A stretch of DNA of 7,323 bases. Source: an uncultured Eubacteriales bacterium (lineage in GTDB: Bacteria; Bacillota; Clostridia; Oscillospirales; Butyricicoccaceae). How positions within the stretch are numbered: the stretch's first letter is position 1; every line of letters starts with the position of its first letter. The notes beneath the pieces are model-generated. The model saw only the letters and a list, made by a program, of their open reading frames with translations, was not told where the DNA came from and did not search any database. Shown one piece after another: positions 1 to 5,908 of this stretch. The stretch covers positions 1 to 7,323 of the forward strand of contig CATJIY010000024.1 of assembly GCA_949740695.1 (NCBI GenBank). Direction: 5' to 3'. The translations under genes were made by a program, and so were the position numbers.

Positions 1-927
1 ACCGCTTGCTGGGACATTAAAGGCAAGGCTCTGAATGTTCCGGTCTACAAGTTGTTGGGAGGTAAGACCAATCAAAAGTTGCGAGCTTATGCCTCTCAGC
101 TGCAATTTGGTTGGCGTAAGCTGATTGAGGCCAATGACGGTTTGGGATTGTTATATGATCCCAAAGACTATTACGACGTGACCAAAGAGGCCATGGCCGA
201 AGGCTATGACGCCATTAAGGTGGACCCGGTCTTTGCGCCTACCGATTCGTCGATTCCCTTACCAAATGTGTTTGCCACCCAGGGCACTCAGATTCGAGGC
301 TGCTATCGGCAGCATGACCTTCAGCGCTCGGTAGAGCGGATTGCCGCCTGTCGGGAAGCCGGGGGACCCGACTTAGATATCATCGTGGAAATTCATTCCT
401 TGCTGGACGCCAATACTGCCGCTGACTTGGGCAAAGCGCTGGAGCCATACCGGGTGATGTATTATGAAGAGCCGACCATGCCCTGCAACGCCGGCGTTTT
501 TAAGCATATTAAGGAAAAATGCGACTTACCTTTGGCGACTGGAGAGCGCAGCTACACCCGTTGGGGGTTCCGGCAATTTCTGGAGGAGCGAACGCTGAAT
601 GTGATTCAGCCCGATCTGGCCAACACCGGTGGTATCACTGAGACCAAGAAAATTTGCGATATGGCCCAGGTTTATGATGTGGGGGTTCAGATTCATGTTT
701 GCGGCGGACCCATTGCCACTGCCGCGGCTCTCCAGGTGGAGGCGGCCATTCCCAATTTTGTGATTCATGAGGAACATAACGCGAATTTGACCACGATCTT
801 TAAAAAATCTGGAAAGTATTATCACGCACCGGTGAACGGTTTTTATGAGGTTCCCGAGATGCCGGGTATTGGCCAGGAGATGAGCGAGGAGGCTATGGCT
901 ACCGCTAAGAAAGTGGTTGTCAAATAA
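1..927 (+). CDS. Enolase-superfamily sugar-acid dehydratase, DgoD-like, copy 1 (5' truncated by window edge)
   Basis: The reading frame is open from base 1 to the TAA at 925-927, giving 308 residues. By comparison with its complete neighbour about 89 N-terminal residues lie outside the window, so the lid domain is mostly missing and the barrel is present. It resembles the mandelate racemase/galactonate dehydratase subgroup, which removes water from acid sugars using Mg2+ in the cytoplasm. Visible motifs in order are YDAIKVDP (barrel lysine), VEIHS (first metal ligand, here Glu at 388-390, plus a His), YYEEP (second ligand), ATGERS (third ligand), QPDL (Asp of the His-Asp dyad) and IHVCGGPIA (dyad His). 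Every catalytic position is intact, so it is probably active. It is followed after 37 nt by a close paralogue, almost surely in the same transcript. The substrate cannot be read from the sequence; galactonate, gluconate or another aldonate/aldarate are options. Confidence 0.85.
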   Translation, partial: TACWDIKGKALNVPVYKLLGGKTNQKLRAYASQLQFGWRKLIEANDGLGLLYDPKDYYDVTKEAMAEGYDAIKVDPVFAPTDSSIPLPNVFATQGTQIRGCYRQHDLQRSVERIAACREAGGPDLDIIVEIHSLLDANTAADLGKALEPYRVMYYEEPTMPCNAGVFKHIKEKCDLPLATGERSYTRWGFRQFLEERTLNVIQPDLANTGGITETKKICDMAQVYDVGVQIHVCGGPIATAAALQVEAAIPNFVIHEEHNANLTTIFKKSGKYYHAPVNGFYEVPEMPGIGQEMSEEAMATAKKVVVK

Positions 928-964
928 GCTCTTAAAATTCGAAAAAAGAAAGGAATACTGTTTT

Positions 965-2167
965 ATGAAAATCACAAGCGTAGAGTGCTATCTGGGCGAT
1001 TTTATCACTGTAAAAGTCAATACGGATGAAGGTATCAGCGGGTTTGGCGAGGCCGGCCTCGCCTATGGGAACTGCTGGGAAGCGGCCTTTGGCCAGTGCC
1101 AGGATTTCGCCAAACTGGTTATCGGTATGGATCCTTTTAATACGGAAGAGATTTGGGAACATCTGCACCGCCACACCTTCTGGGGCATGGGCGGCGGCGT
1201 GGTTATCACTTCCGCCATGGCGGCCATCGACACCGCTTGCTGGGATATTAAGGGCAAAGCTCTGAAGGTTCCGGTTTATAAGCTTATCGGCGGTAAGACC
1301 AATCAAAAGCTGCGGGCTTACGCTTCTCAGCTGCAATTTGGCTGGACCGACCTAATTAACCAGAATCAGGGGCAGAACCTTGGCCTGTTGTATGATCCCA
1401 AGGATTATTACGAAGTGACTAAGAACGCCATCCGAGATGGTTATGACGCGATCAAAGTGGACCCGGTTTTTGCTCCCACTGATCCCAACTTTTCCTTTGC
1501 GGAAACTTGGCGTACCCAGGGCACCCATATTCGAGGCTGCTACCGGCAGCATGATCTCCAGCGCTCGGTGGAGCGGATTGCCGCTTGTCGGGAAGCTGGC
1601 GGACCCGATCTGGATATTATTGTAGAGATTCATTCTCTATTAGACGCCAATACTGCCGCTGATCTTGGCAAAGCGCTGGAACCTTACCGCATTATGTATT
1701 ATGAAGAACCCACCAGTCCGGAGAATGCCAGCAATTTCCGCCATATTAAAGAAAAGTGTAATCTGCCTCTGGCCACTGGCGAACGCAGCTACACCCGCTG
1801 GGGCTTCCGTCAGTTCTTTGAGGATCGGACCCTGTCAGTGATTCAGCCCGACCTGTGCAACACTGGGGGCATCACCGAGACCAAGAAGATTTGCGATATG
1901 GCTCAGGTGTATGATATGGGTGTGCAGATCCATGTTTGCGGCGGACCTATCGCCACAGCTGCCGCGCTCCACGTAGAGGCCGCAATCCCAAACTTCACTA
2001 TTCATGAGGAGCACAACGCCAACTTGTTAAACAAGTTTAAGGCGGCAGGCAAATACTATTATAAGCCGGAGAATGGCTATTACGAAGTACCTGAGCTGCC
2101 TGGCATCGGTCAGGAAATGAGCGAGGAAGCCATGGGTAACGCAAAGAAAAAGGTAGTTATTGAGTAA
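965..2167 (+). CDS. Enolase-superfamily sugar-acid dehydratase, DgoD-like, copy 2 (complete)
   Basis: A 400-residue protein, normal length for the mandelate racemase subgroup. The ATG at 965 is chosen because AGAAAGGA (947-954) sits 10 nt upstream; an in-frame TTG at 917 would overlap the previous gene and add an unconserved tail. Residues 1 to about 125 form the N-terminal lid domain, with GFGEAG near residue 42 in the first substrate loop. The rest is the barrel. K164 lies in KVDP. E221, E247 and E273 stand where the three metal ligands belong, at the 26/26 spacing known for mandelate racemase. H223 is the extra His found in galactonate dehydratase (D-x-H there, E-x-H here). D296 and H323 form the His-Asp dyad with the expected 27-residue spacing. 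The family dehydrates acid sugars to 2-keto-3-deoxy acids. It differs from copy 1 at roughly one residue in six, mainly in one loop and at the C-terminus. The substrate is unknown; racemase or epimerase activity is less likely but not excluded. Confidence 0.88.
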   Translation: MKITSVECYLGDFITVKVNTDEGISGFGEAGLAYGNCWEAAFGQCQDFAKLVIGMDPFNTEEIWEHLHRHTFWGMGGGVVITSAMAAIDTACWDIKGKALKVPVYKLIGGKTNQKLRAYASQLQFGWTDLINQNQGQNLGLLYDPKDYYEVTKNAIRDGYDAIKVDPVFAPTDPNFSFAETWRTQGTHIRGCYRQHDLQRSVERIAACREAGGPDLDIIVEIHSLLDANTAADLGKALEPYRIMYYEEPTSPENASNFRHIKEKCNLPLATGERSYTRWGFRQFFEDRTLSVIQPDLCNTGGITETKKICDMAQVYDMGVQIHVCGGPIATAAALHVEAAIPNFTIHEEHNANLLNKFKAAGKYYYKPENGYYEVPELPGIGQEMSEEAMGNAKKKVVIE

Positions 2168-2222
2168 ACCGTTGTTGGAAGTTATGTAGCCAGTTCCTTT
2201 CGGATATGCTCCCCAAAAAGCA

Positions 2223-2258
2223 GGCAGCTCCCTTCCATGAAAAGCGGAGGGAGCTGCC
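2223..2258 (+). terminator. GC-rich hairpin after the dehydratase pair, possible terminator
   Basis: GGCAGCTCCCT (2223-2233) pairs perfectly with AGGGAGCTGCC (2248-2258); two further inner pairs (one G-U) leave a loop of about 10 nt. It lies 55 nt after the stop codon of the second dehydratase, so it probably ends or protects that mRNA. On the plus strand no clean T run follows directly; the nearest is TTTT at 2274-2277. On the minus strand the stem is followed after three bases by TTTTT (2219-2215). It is therefore a weaker terminator candidate than the one at 3286-3327, and an RNA-stabilising 3' hairpin is an alternative. Confidence 0.5.
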
Positions 2259-2310
2259 GGTGTCTGTAAGATCTTTTCAAAAAATCGTGATGGGAAAAGC
2301 CTGTATTTTT

Positions 2311-2330
2311 GTGAAAACAGAGATTTTCAC
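2311..2330. promoter_or_regulatory. Perfect 7-bp inverted repeat upstream of the gntR promoter, candidate operator
   Basis: GTGAAAA (2311-2317) and TTTTCAC (2324-2330) are perfect inverted arms around a 6-nt spacer, ending 10 bp before the -35 box. A looser inverted repeat, CTGTATTT (2301-2308) with GAAAACAG (2313-2320), overlaps it. Dimeric GntR/FadR-type regulators bind short palindromes near their own promoters, so self-regulation is a reasonable guess. The sequence does not match the usual GT-N-AC core of FadR-type sites or a cre box, so the binding protein is unidentified. Confidence 0.35.
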
Positions 2331-2340
2331 CCCCAAAAGA

Positions 2341-2369
2341 TTGAAAAAATAGGATTGCCGTACTATAAT
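2341..2369 (+). promoter_or_regulatory. Sigma-A (sigma-70) type promoter of the GntR-family gene
   Basis: The -35 box TTGAAA (2341-2346, five of six consensus bases) and the -10 box TATAAT (2364-2369, perfect) are separated by exactly 17 bp. Transcription should start near 2376, giving a leader of about 87 nt before the preferred ATG at 2463. The regulator can therefore be expressed independently of the dehydratase genes upstream. Confidence 0.75.
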
Positions 2370-2446
2370 AAAACAATAACAGGTTCTTTGCCAGCCTCTT
2401 GATGGATGGCTAAGGCACGGGAACAAAATTACTTTAAAAAACAAAA

Positions 2447-2453
2447 AAGGAAG
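2447..2453 (+). promoter_or_regulatory. Ribosome binding site that sets the gntR start
   Basis: AAGGAAG ends 9 nt before the ATG at 2463. The earlier in-frame ATG at 2406 has no purine-rich site at a suitable distance (the bases before it read CCTCTTGATGG), and it would add a 19-residue lysine-rich tail ahead of the DNA-binding domain. The site therefore favours 2463 as the start. Confidence 0.65.
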
Positions 2454-2462
2454 CAAAAAGCC

Positions 2463-3221
2463 ATGGCGCATATTGCAAAAAAAAAGACTATTCAACGCAG
2501 TTCCATTGTGGATCAAGTGTGTGAGTCTATTAAGCAAGATATTGTAGACGGCGTTTGGAAAGCGGGGGAAAAGATTCCTTCTGAGGGAGAATTTGCAAAG
2601 ATTTTTGGGGTAAACCGGCTTAGCGTCCGCATGGCGCTCCAAAAGCTCAGCACATTGGGCATTATTGAGACTCGAGTGGGAGAAGGATCTTATGTGCGGA
2701 GTTTTTCTTTAAAGCCCATCTTTTCTGAGGTGGCGGTTTTTTATGAGGGGGAAGACCGGCATGAGGAAGTGCGGCAGCTTCGATTCCTTTTGGAAAGCGA
2801 ATGTATCCGCTTGGCGGTAGAAAGGGGAACGCCGGAGGATCGGGAAAGACTGGGCGCGGCCTTACAGTTTTACAATGATATGGCGCGGGAATATCACAAG
2901 GATATTCAGAGCGAGGAGCTGTTGGAACAAGTGGTGGACGCTGATTTTCAGTTCCACTTCCAGATCATTAAGATGAGTCATAATCATTTATATCGAGATA
3001 TCTACCAGATGGTGCAGACCTTGATTCGGGAGCATATCAAAGTCTTGTTGAGCCGTCGGGTGCATAACCGGGCAGAGGCGGGGTTGCCGCAGGAGCTGGT
3101 CAACGAAACCCATGAGCGGATCTATCAAGCGATTATAAACGCTGATACAGATGCTATTCAGCAGCTTTGTGCCGAGATGGTGGGGATTGTTCCTGTGCCG
3201 GGTATGGATATTTTTGATTAG
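2463..3221 (+). CDS. GntR family transcriptional regulator, FadR/FCD subfamily
   Basis: A 252-residue DNA-binding protein, typical length for the FadR subfamily. Residues about 13-80 are the winged helix: a first helix at IVDQVCESIKQDI, then GEKIPSEGEFAKIFGVN, the recognition helix around SVRMALQKL, and the wing ending at GEGSYV. Residues about 100-240 are the all-helical FCD ligand domain, with R107 and E111 in the first helix, D161-x3-H165 (DFQFH) and H217 (THERIYQAI), which are metal-binding positions in this family; I could not assign the third His. FCD regulators commonly sense sugar acids or other carboxylates. With two sugar-acid dehydratases just upstream, control of that pathway is the natural inference. 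It has its own promoter and a nearby palindrome, which suggests autoregulation. An alternative start at 2406 would give 271 residues. Family call is firm; ligand is unknown. Confidence 0.9.
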   Translation: MAHIAKKKTIQRSSIVDQVCESIKQDIVDGVWKAGEKIPSEGEFAKIFGVNRLSVRMALQKLSTLGIIETRVGEGSYVRSFSLKPIFSEVAVFYEGEDRHEEVRQLRFLLESECIRLAVERGTPEDRERLGAALQFYNDMAREYHKDIQSEELLEQVVDADFQFHFQIIKMSHNHLYRDIYQMVQTLIREHIKVLLSRRVHNRAEAGLPQELVNETHERIYQAIINADTDAIQQLCAEMVGIVPVPGMDIFD

Positions 3222-3285
3222 CAGATTTATGGGAATAAACCGAAAATGTCATAGTAGATTTCATAGTTTGAGAAAAGAAGTATAG

Positions 3286-3327
3286 AAAAAATCGAGGCGG
3301 GGTCTGTTGGCTCCACCTCGATTTTTT
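3286..3327. terminator. Bidirectional Rho-independent terminator between convergent gntR and trmD
   Basis: AAAAAATCGAGG (3286-3297) and CCTCGATTTTTT (3316-3327) form a perfect 12-bp stem. After one C-A mismatch, four more pairs (one G-U) close an 8-nt loop (3303-3310). A run of six T follows the GC part on each strand, so it can stop transcription from both sides. It lies 64 nt after the gntR stop and 62 nt after the trmD stop, as expected for a shared terminator of convergent genes. Confidence 0.9.
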
Positions 3328-3389
3328 AAGGTTTTGTTGGGGAATATCATCGTCTGCTATGTCGTTTGGATTTGTTAGAGCGGGAAAAG

Positions 3390-4175
3390 TTATAGTTCCA
3401 GCGGCTCTTTGACAGGAAATATCCGGCAGGATCGCAACGCTTGATCGGCCAGCGCCTGGTCCAACAGGGTCAACCAATAGCTTTCCTTTTTGGTGAGGGT
3501 CATTTGAGAAAAGAGGTCGGGCCGCCGTTCCCGCGTGCGGTAAAGGGCTTGCAGCCGCCGCCACCGGCGAATATTTTCATGGTTGCCGGAAAGTAAGGCT
3601 TCCGGTACCGGCATCCCCCGCCAGACTTCCGGCCTGGTGTATTGGGGATGCTCCAGCAGGCCGGCCCAGTGGCTTTCATCCTCAAAGCTGGCTTGTTCCG
3701 CCAAAACGCCAGGAACCATCCGGCATACTGCGTCAGCGATGACCATGGCGGCCAACTCTCCGCCGGTGAGGACAAAATCTCCGATGGAAAGCTCCTCATC
3801 CACACATTGGTCGATAAACCGCTGATCCACCCCCTCGTAGTGGCCGCAGACCAAAATTACGCGGCCCCGGCGCAGCAATTCTCTGGCTTTTGCCTGGTCA
3901 AACCGGCTTCCGGCAGGACTCATTAAGACAGTATGCACCGGCTGTCCGCCTTTCACATCCTCCAGACAGCGGGCCAAAGGCTCACACTGCATCACCATAC
4001 CCTGTCCGCCGCCATAGGGGTAATCATCGGTGCGGCGGCGTTTATCGACGGCATAATCTCGGATATGGTAGCATCGGATATCCAGGAGACCAGCCTCTCG
4101 GCCTCGACCAATAATGCTCTCTCGAAGGGCGCCGTCTACCATCTCCGGGAAGAGCGTCAGAATATCAATTCTCAT
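3390..4175 (-). CDS. trmD: tRNA (guanine-N1-)-methyltransferase TrmD
   Basis: A 261-residue SPOUT-class enzyme that transfers a methyl group from S-adenosylmethionine to G37 of tRNAs reading CNN codons and some others, preventing +1 frameshifts. Signature motifs are YGGGQGM (54-60), GHYEGVDQR (111-119), the trefoil-knot segment SIGDFVLTGGELA (130-142), GLLEHPQYTRP (172-182) and LLSGNH (194-199). The start overlaps the end of rimM by 11 nt and has only a weak ribosome site (GGGGA), so translation is probably coupled to rimM. The length is about 15-20 residues above many homologues because of a C-terminal tail. In alignment with Haemophilus influenzae TrmD from memory, catalytic Asp169 matches E167 here, with D166 next to it. 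It is the last gene of its operon, followed by the shared terminator; rplS, often found next, is absent. Confidence 0.97.
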   Translation of the reverse strand: MRIDILTLFPEMVDGALRESIIGRGREAGLLDIRCYHIRDYAVDKRRRTDDYPYGGGQGMVMQCEPLARCLEDVKGGQPVHTVLMSPAGSRFDQAKARELLRRGRVILVCGHYEGVDQRFIDQCVDEELSIGDFVLTGGELAAMVIADAVCRMVPGVLAEQASFEDESHWAGLLEHPQYTRPEVWRGMPVPEALLSGNHENIRRWRRLQALYRTRERRPDLFSQMTLTKKESYWLTLLDQALADQALRSCRIFPVKEPLEL

Positions 4176-4662
4176 TGGGCAGCATCCCCGGAATGGTCCG
4201 CAGGGTAATCCGTTGCTTTTCCAGATCCACTCCTTGCGAAAAAGGAGCGACGGCGGGAATGAGCGCCTGTCCGGCAGGGGTTTCCACCACGTAGATCATA
4301 GAGGCCGGCCGTTCCAAAACGTCTTTTAGAGTTCCGATGATTTTTTCCAGCCGCAGGTCGTATACCAAAAAGCCGTATAAATCCTGGTAAAGATATTCCC
4401 CTGGCTTCAGGCCCATTTCCTCCCGAGGTAGGGTGATGGGCTTGCCTTTTAAGGGAAGCGCCTGTTCCACTGTTTCCACCCCTTTTAAGGTCAGCAGAAA
4501 AAAACCTTTGTGTTCCCGTACCGCCTCTACCAAGAAGGGTGCGCCCCCAATGCGCAGGGTCATTCCTTTTTGAAAAAAACCGGGGTCGCAGTAATTTTCC
4601 GCTTTGACTTCTCCGCGGACACCATGGGTGTTGAGGATCCGGCCACATTCTATTAACGCCAT
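4165..4662 (-). CDS. rimM: Ribosome maturation factor RimM
   Basis: A 165-residue protein of normal family length that binds ribosomal protein S19 and helps assemble the head of the 30S subunit in the cytoplasm. The N-terminal RimM domain begins with GRILNTHGVRGEVK (residues 7-20). The C-terminal PRC-barrel half starts near residue 90 (GEYLYQDLYGF) and contains the family signature LIPAV, here as ALIPAVAPFSQGVDL, toward the end. The start is set by a perfect AAGGAGG (4668-4674) five bases upstream of the ATG. That site lies in the 15-nt gap after the apgM-like gene. Its stop codon lies within the first codons of trmD (ATGAGAATTGA), a typical coupling arrangement. Confidence 0.95.
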   Translation of the reverse strand: MALIECGRILNTHGVRGEVKAENYCDPGFFQKGMTLRIGGAPFLVEAVREHKGFFLLTLKGVETVEQALPLKGKPITLPREEMGLKPGEYLYQDLYGFLVYDLRLEKIIGTLKDVLERPASMIYVVETPAGQALIPAVAPFSQGVDLEKQRITLRTIPGMLPNEN

Positions 4663-4677
4663 GAACGCCTCCTTAGA

Positions 4678-5892
4678 TCAACCCAACAGCATGGGCATCA
4701 GTTGGCAGGCTTGGGGGATCAACAGGCCGGTGTCTTTTGCCGCCTGTTCGGTAAAACTGGCTGCGCCCTGATCGCCCTTTCGCCGGGTGGAAAAGAGAGC
4801 GAAAGGCACTGGGTCGCTGACATGGGTACGCAGACGCAAAGGAGTGGGGTGGTCGGGCATAATCAGCACCGAATAATCCTCTCCGCATTTCTTTAGATAA
4901 TCCAACACAGGTCCAATCACTTTTTGGTCAATGTCCTGAATGCAGCCTACCTTTTCCGGGATCTGGCCGTGATGGCCACACTCATCCGGTCCTTCCATAT
5001 GGAGATAGACGAAAGAGCAACCGTTTTCCAACGCTCGAATGGCGGCCCGCGCCTTAGCGGAAAAATCGGTCTCGTAGGTGCCGGTGATCTTCCCATCTAC
5101 TGGAAGCACTTCCAATCCGGCGCAACGACCGATACCTTGGATCAGGTCCACCGCTGAGATGACGCCGCCTTTTTCCACGCCAAATTTTTCCCGGAAAGAA
5201 GAGAGGGCCGGCTTGCGCCCCTCTCCCCAGAACCAAAGGCAGTTGGCCGGATTTTTCCCTTGGGCAATGCGCGCCTGGTTCACTGGGTGGTCCTTTAGCA
5301 CCGCGAAGGAACGCTTCATCATATCCAAAAGCAATTCCCCGTTGGTTCCTTGCGGTAAGCAGTCTTTCACCGGCTTGCCAGAGATGTCATGGGGCGGGGT
5401 GGTCGTCGCGCCGGTAGTTGCGTTTCGCAGCACAAGACAATGCCGGTAGCTAATTCCGGGATACAGCTCCACCCGTTGGCTGCGGAACAACTGATCCATG
5501 GACAGAATCAGCTGACGGGATTCCTCGCTGGAAATCTCCCCTGCGCTGTAATCCGTCATGATGCAATCTTCCAGCAGGCCGTCTCCCGATAGGGTGACAG
5601 TGTTGCACCGATAGGCCACATCAGCTGGAGAAAGGTCGATGCCCATATTTACCGCCTCTAAAGGAGAGCGGCCGGTGTAATAAACCAGGGGATCATAACC
5701 AAAAACCGACAGATTGGCGTTATCGCTGCCTGGCTTCATGGTTTCGGGAACCGTTCGGGCCAAGCCAAACAGGCCGTTTTGGGCAATTTCGTCCATGTGG
5801 GGGTGGCTGGCGGCTTCTAATGGAGTGCGTCCCCCCAGGGCTTCCACAGGATAGTCGGCCATGCCGTCACACAAAAATACCACAGATTTCAT
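4678..5892 (-). CDS. apgM: ApgM-type alkaline-phosphatase-fold enzyme; proposed homoserine kinase / cofactor-independent phosphoglycerate mutase
   Basis: A 404-residue protein of the archaeal-type cofactor-independent phosphoglycerate mutase family, matching the usual length of about 400. Metal-site residues are visible: D9 in CDGMAD; S56 in KPGSDNANLSVFGYDP, the Ser that carries phosphate in the family; D303 and H307 in HMEGPDECGHHG; D347 and H348 in PDHPTP; and H357 in RTHVSDPVPF. Bacterial members beside threonine genes form a recognised subgroup described as proposed homoserine kinase (TIGR02535), filling in for a missing ThrB. Here the gene starts 16 nt after threonine synthase, which supports that role: phosphorylating homoserine to O-phosphohomoserine. 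A start at 5892 is supported by TCCTCCT (5901-5907), which reads AGGAGGA on the coding strand, 8 nt upstream. True glycolytic mutase activity remains the alternative. Family is certain; substrate is inferred from context. Confidence 0.9.
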   Translation of the reverse strand: MKSVVFLCDGMADYPVEALGGRTPLEAASHPHMDEIAQNGLFGLARTVPETMKPGSDNANLSVFGYDPLVYYTGRSPLEAVNMGIDLSPADVAYRCNTVTLSGDGLLEDCIMTDYSAGEISSEESRQLILSMDQLFRSQRVELYPGISYRHCLVLRNATTGATTTPPHDISGKPVKDCLPQGTNGELLLDMMKRSFAVLKDHPVNQARIAQGKNPANCLWFWGEGRKPALSSFREKFGVEKGGVISAVDLIQGIGRCAGLEVLPVDGKITGTYETDFSAKARAAIRALENGCSFVYLHMEGPDECGHHGQIPEKVGCIQDIDQKVIGPVLDYLKKCGEDYSVLIMPDHPTPLRLRTHVSDPVPFALFSTRRKGDQGAASFTEQAAKDTGLLIPQACQLMPMLLG

Positions 5893-5908
5893 AGGGCGTT
5901 TCCTCCTG

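Noticed and set aside
917..964. In-frame TTG start at 917 for the second dehydratase
   Set aside because: It would overlap the end of the first gene and add 16 unconserved residues, whereas the ATG at 965 has a proper ribosome site and begins with family-like MKITSVECYLG.
526..1336. Minus-strand open frames (526-975 and 932-1336) under the dehydratase genes
   Set aside because: They lie opposite clearly conserved coding sequence and show no recognisable domain; they are shadows of the real frames.
2311..2330. The palindrome as a catabolite-repression (cre) site
   Set aside because: The 14-bp cre pattern with central CG does not fit; spacing between the arms is too long.
2386..2420. Imperfect hairpin TTGCCAGCC...GGCTAAGGCA as a riboswitch or attenuator in the gntR leader
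   Set aside because: Short arms with a two-base bulge and a long loop; no known riboswitch core could be matched.
2182..2642. Minus-strand open frames across the gap upstream of gntR (2182-2376 and 2277-2642)
   Set aside because: Their products look like no known family, one runs opposite the gntR HTH region, and the gap already holds a promoter and palindrome on the plus strand.
3154..3564. Minus-strand open frame spanning the terminator and the trmD 3' end
   Set aside because: It crosses the shared terminator stem and overlaps trmD in another frame; low-complexity product.
4172..4648. Second long minus-strand frame inside rimM (158 codons)
   Set aside because: The 165-codon frame has all RimM motifs and a perfect ribosome site; this frame gives an Arg/Gly-rich product typical of an out-of-frame reading.
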